DNA from: Mucilaginibacter lappiensis
GTDB lineage: Bacteria > Bacteroidota > Bacteroidia > Sphingobacteriales > Sphingobacteriaceae
Direction: 5' to 3'
NCBI RefSeq assembly: GCF_900155965.1
Contig: NZ_FTMG01000008.1
Span: forward strand, 126,410 to 190,409
DNA length: 64,000 bases
Shown in pieces: positions 61,485 through 64,000 of the stretch. The notes below the pieces were generated by a model. The model was not told where the DNA came from. It searched no databases and was given only the letters and a program-made list of their open reading frames with translations. The stretch's first letter is position 1. Each line of letters begins with the position of its first letter. The translations under genes and the position numbers were made by a program.

Positions 61485-64000
61485 ATGAAACTACTTCTAC
61501 ATTCTAAAGCTCCTATGCCCTATGGCCAGGGGTTTAATGATACAAACCTACTCGATAGCTATTTTAAACAGGTACTACGGATAATGAAACTAACGGGCGT
61601 CCTTCTATTTGTACTAACCATGCATCTGAGCGCATCCACAATGGCTCAAAAAGTTAGCCTTTCCAAAGAAAACGGCGACCTGAAATCAGTTTTGAAGGAA
61701 TTGCGCAAACAAACAGGGTATTTGTTTATGTATAACAACCAGGTTATCAAAAAAGCCCGGCCCATATCTATACACGTTACCAACACGGAGCTTAGTGAGG
61801 TGCTGATCAGAATATTTAAAGATCAGCCGTTGACCTACGAACTGGATGACAATACCATCATCATCAAGGAACCAACCCATTCATCGGATAATGATCAAAC
61901 CGAGAAACAGGTCCCAATACGTATTACTGGTAAGGTAGTGGATAAAAAGGGTGTCTCTATTCCGGGGGTAACCGTACAGATTAAAGGTACTTCAACGGTT
62001 ACCTCAACTTCGGCTGATGGGACTTTTGCTATCAATGCCGAAAAGGGGAGTGTTATTCAATTCCGTTTTATTGGCTTTGAAATGAAAGAGGTATTGGTCG
62101 AAAACCAAACAACACTCACCATTACGCTTAACGAGGATCAGAAAGGTTTGAATGAAGTAGTGGTGGTGGGTTATGGTACCAGTACCAAAAAAGAATTGAC
62201 CAGCGCCATCTCAACTGTAAAAGCAGAGTCTTTTAATGCCGGTGTGGTTGCGACCCCAGCTGACCTTTTAGAAGGCAAGGTAGCCGGTTTGAATATCACC
62301 AATGATGGTAACCCCAATGGAACGGCAACCGTAACACTTCGCGGCCCCTCATCATTAAGGGCAGGAGCGGCTTCCACACCCTTTTATGTAATTGATGGCG
62401 TCCCCGGAGCTGATTTTAACCTAGTAGCTCCATCTGACATCGCATCGATTGATGTTTTAAAAGATGCATCGGCATCGGCTATTTATGGTACCAGGGCTAC
62501 CAATGGTGTAATTATCGTTACTACAAAAAAAGCCAAGCCCGGCCAACTGCGAATGAGTTATGATGCCTACGCTTCTATCCAAAAAATCTCTAATCGATTT
62601 GAAGTAGCCTCGGCCGATCAGTTAAGGGCCTATGTTAAAGCAAATGGCCAAAGTTTTACGCCTGCAAATGATAACGGGGGCAATACAGACTGGGCAAAAG
62701 AAGTGGAAAGAAATACCGGCTTCTCTCAAAACCATAATTTATCCTTCGGTGGAGGTACTGATAAAACAACCTTTGGCGGTAGTATCAATTACCTCGAAAA
62801 CCAGGGTATTGTAAAAGGGAGCGGCTTGGACAGGTTTGTGGGCAGGCTTAACTTATCGCAAAAGACCCTGAATGATAAATTGAAACTGGATTTCTCCCTG
62901 AGCAATTCTGTAACCAATTCTGATTTGATTGTTAATGATATCCCGCTCACAACTACCAACGGTCAAAATCCGAGTTTATTTAAATCTATAGTTCAATATC
63001 TGCCTACCCGCACAGTGTACAATGCCGATGGCACTTTATATACTGACCCTACCTTGTTGTTAGGTTATAATCCGGTGGGGCTGATAACGAATGATACTTA
63101 TAAACAGAAAATAAACCTCATGCTGGGTAATATAAAAGGTGTCCTAACCTTGCCCGCAGGTTTCTTGTATAATTTTAACTTGGCCTATCAAAGCAGAACA
63201 ACCAATAATAATACCTATCATAATTCAGTATCGGAATTGGCGCCAAATCTAGGAGGTCAGGCCATTCGCTCCACTTATGAGGATACCAAAAAACTATTTG
63301 AAAACTACCTAAGCTATGTGCACAATTGGAATAATCAGCATGATTTTAAAATATTGGCTGGTTATTCTTATGATGAAACTACAACCGGGAACGGGTTTCA
63401 ATCATCCAACCAAAATTTTGTTTCGGATGATACGGGATATAATAACCTTGGCCTGGGTACGCCTCCTGCGGGTTACCTGGTAAACTATGGAACTGTTCAG
63501 GTGGAGACCTTGCGACTGATCTCGTTTTATTCCCGCGTAAACTATAGTTACCTGGGTAAGTACATTTTCCAGGCTTCTTTAAGGCGCGATGGTTCTAACG
63601 CTTTTGGTGCCAATCATCGCTGGGGGTACTTTCCAGCAGCTTCAGCGGCCTGGCGGATAATTGATGAATCGTTCATGAAATCTCAAAATCTGTTTGATGA
63701 CCTGAAAGTACGTATAGGTTACGGTAAGACCGGTAACTCGCAGGGATTCCCGGCCTACACGCCTTTAACCCAATACGGAACAACGGGTAGCTTTTATTAT
63801 AATGGCAGTTATATTGGTGCTATTGGGCCTACGCAAAACCCAAATCCAAATCTGAAATGGGAAGCTACCGCTACGTTAAACGCTGGTATCGATTTTTCTT
63901 TATTCCAGGGAAGGCTTGGCGGATCTGTGGATGTGTATAATAAGAAAACAACAGATATGATCTCAGTTATCCCTGTATCAACAGTAACGAACCTGGTATC
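61485..64000 (+). CDS. STN-domain SusC/RagA-family TonB-dependent transducer (3' end outside window)
   Basis: About 838 residues are visible from the ATG at 61485; the gene continues past the window. A 33-residue N-terminal extension precedes a signal peptide (MKLTGVLLFVLTMHLSAS, from the ATG at 61584, an alternative start). STN domain (about 65-125: LSKENGDLKSVLKELRKQTG, IFKDQPLTYEL), carboxypeptidase-regulatory-like domain (ITGKVVDKKGVSIPGVTVQI), linker GLNEVVVVGYGTSTKKELTS, plug (FYVIDGVPGADF, IASIDVLKDASASAIYGTRA), then barrel strands. STN plus the ECF/FecR pair just upstream define a substrate-induced signalling transporter. Confidence 0.93.
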   Translation, partial: MKLLLHSKAPMPYGQGFNDTNLLDSYFKQVLRIMKLTGVLLFVLTMHLSASTMAQKVSLSKENGDLKSVLKELRKQTGYLFMYNNQVIKKARPISIHVTNTELSEVLIRIFKDQPLTYELDDNTIIIKEPTHSSDNDQTEKQVPIRITGKVVDKKGVSIPGVTVQIKGTSTVTSTSADGTFAINAEKGSVIQFRFIGFEMKEVLVENQTTLTITLNEDQKGLNEVVVVGYGTSTKKELTSAISTVKAESFNAGVVATPADLLEGKVAGLNITNDGNPNGTATVTLRGPSSLRAGAASTPFYVIDGVPGADFNLVAPSDIASIDVLKDASASAIYGTRATNGVIIVTTKKAKPGQLRMSYDAYASIQKISNRFEVASADQLRAYVKANGQSFTPANDNGGNTDWAKEVERNTGFSQNHNLSFGGGTDKTTFGGSINYLENQGIVKGSGLDRFVGRLNLSQKTLNDKLKLDFSLSNSVTNSDLIVNDIPLTTTNGQNPSLFKSIVQYLPTRTVYNADGTLYTDPTLLLGYNPVGLITNDTYKQKINLMLGNIKGVLTLPAGFLYNFNLAYQSRTTNNNTYHNSVSELAPNLGGQAIRSTYEDTKKLFENYLSYVHNWNNQHDFKILAGYSYDETTTGNGFQSSNQNFVSDDTGYNNLGLGTPPAGYLVNYGTVQVETLRLISFYSRVNYSYLGKYIFQASLRRDGSNAFGANHRWGYFPAASAAWRIIDESFMKSQNLFDDLKVRIGYGKTGNSQGFPAYTPLTQYGTTGSFYYNGSYIGAIGPTQNPNPNLKWEATATLNAGIDFSLFQGRLGGSVDVYNKKTTDMISVIPVSTVTNLV

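Overview
The window looks like a chromosomal segment of a carbohydrate-degrading member of the Bacteroidota, most like Sphingobacteriaceae of the Mucilaginibacter/Pedobacter type. This rests on three SusC-like and two SusD-like genes, an ECF sigma/FecR pair next to an STN-bearing SusC, Bacteroidetes-style promoter words (TTTG with TAnnTTTG), and dispersed palindromic repeats between genes. The genus is an inference. I see no rRNA, tRNA, CRISPR array, prophage or transposase gene.

Layout. 1-4658: 3' part of an STN-type SusC and its SusD. 4714-6632 (minus): TRIC/UPF0126 channel and a DAACS symporter. 6839-9232: siderophore-type TonB receptor with a recognisable promoter. 9469-10937: HD-domain protein and YitT-family membrane protein. 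11031-14006 (minus): histidine kinase, CheY-like regulator and a receiver-adenylate cyclase fusion. 14344-16907: Tat-exported beta-propeller and an unknown 364-residue protein.

16918-37554 is the centre of the window, a fucose/galactose locus. It holds a GH92 mannosidase and a minus-strand AraC regulator, then a catabolic run of SDR L-fucose dehydrogenase, L-fuconate dehydratase, sodium/solute symporter and a lipoprotein mutarotase. Secreted enzymes follow: GH95, a dual-esterase fusion, GH29, a second GH95, a GH27/36-like enzyme and GH36. The secreted enzymes should release acetyl groups, fucose and galactose from a fucosylated glycan. The symporter would import the sugar and the dehydrogenase/dehydratase pair would begin non-phosphorylative fucose catabolism. 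No SusC/D pair lies inside this block.

38130-46147 is mixed housekeeping and stress material: MFS exporter with divergent HxlR regulator, collagen-like lipoprotein, duplicated DoxX-like membrane protein, AraC/NmrA divergent pair, class I aldolase and a methyltransferase. 46263-55551 is a second small fucose-type locus: GFOR-like oxidoreductase, GH29, divergent ROK regulator, SusC and SusD. Between the ROK gene and susC lies a decayed tandem duplication carrying pieces of both genes. 55973-59240 is a bacterial NHEJ operon of Ku and LigD, with LigD split into a phosphoesterase ORF and a ligase-polymerase ORF at an A10 tract. 59418-64000 is an ECF sigma factor, a FecR anti-sigma factor and an STN-type SusC that runs off the end.

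I did not find a clearly unprecedented multi-gene system. The strongest leads are the A10 tract that could rejoin LigD, the ROK/susC duplication scar, a nested 280-bp inverted-repeat element upstream of ku, the two-esterase fusion protein, and the family of intergenic palindromes.
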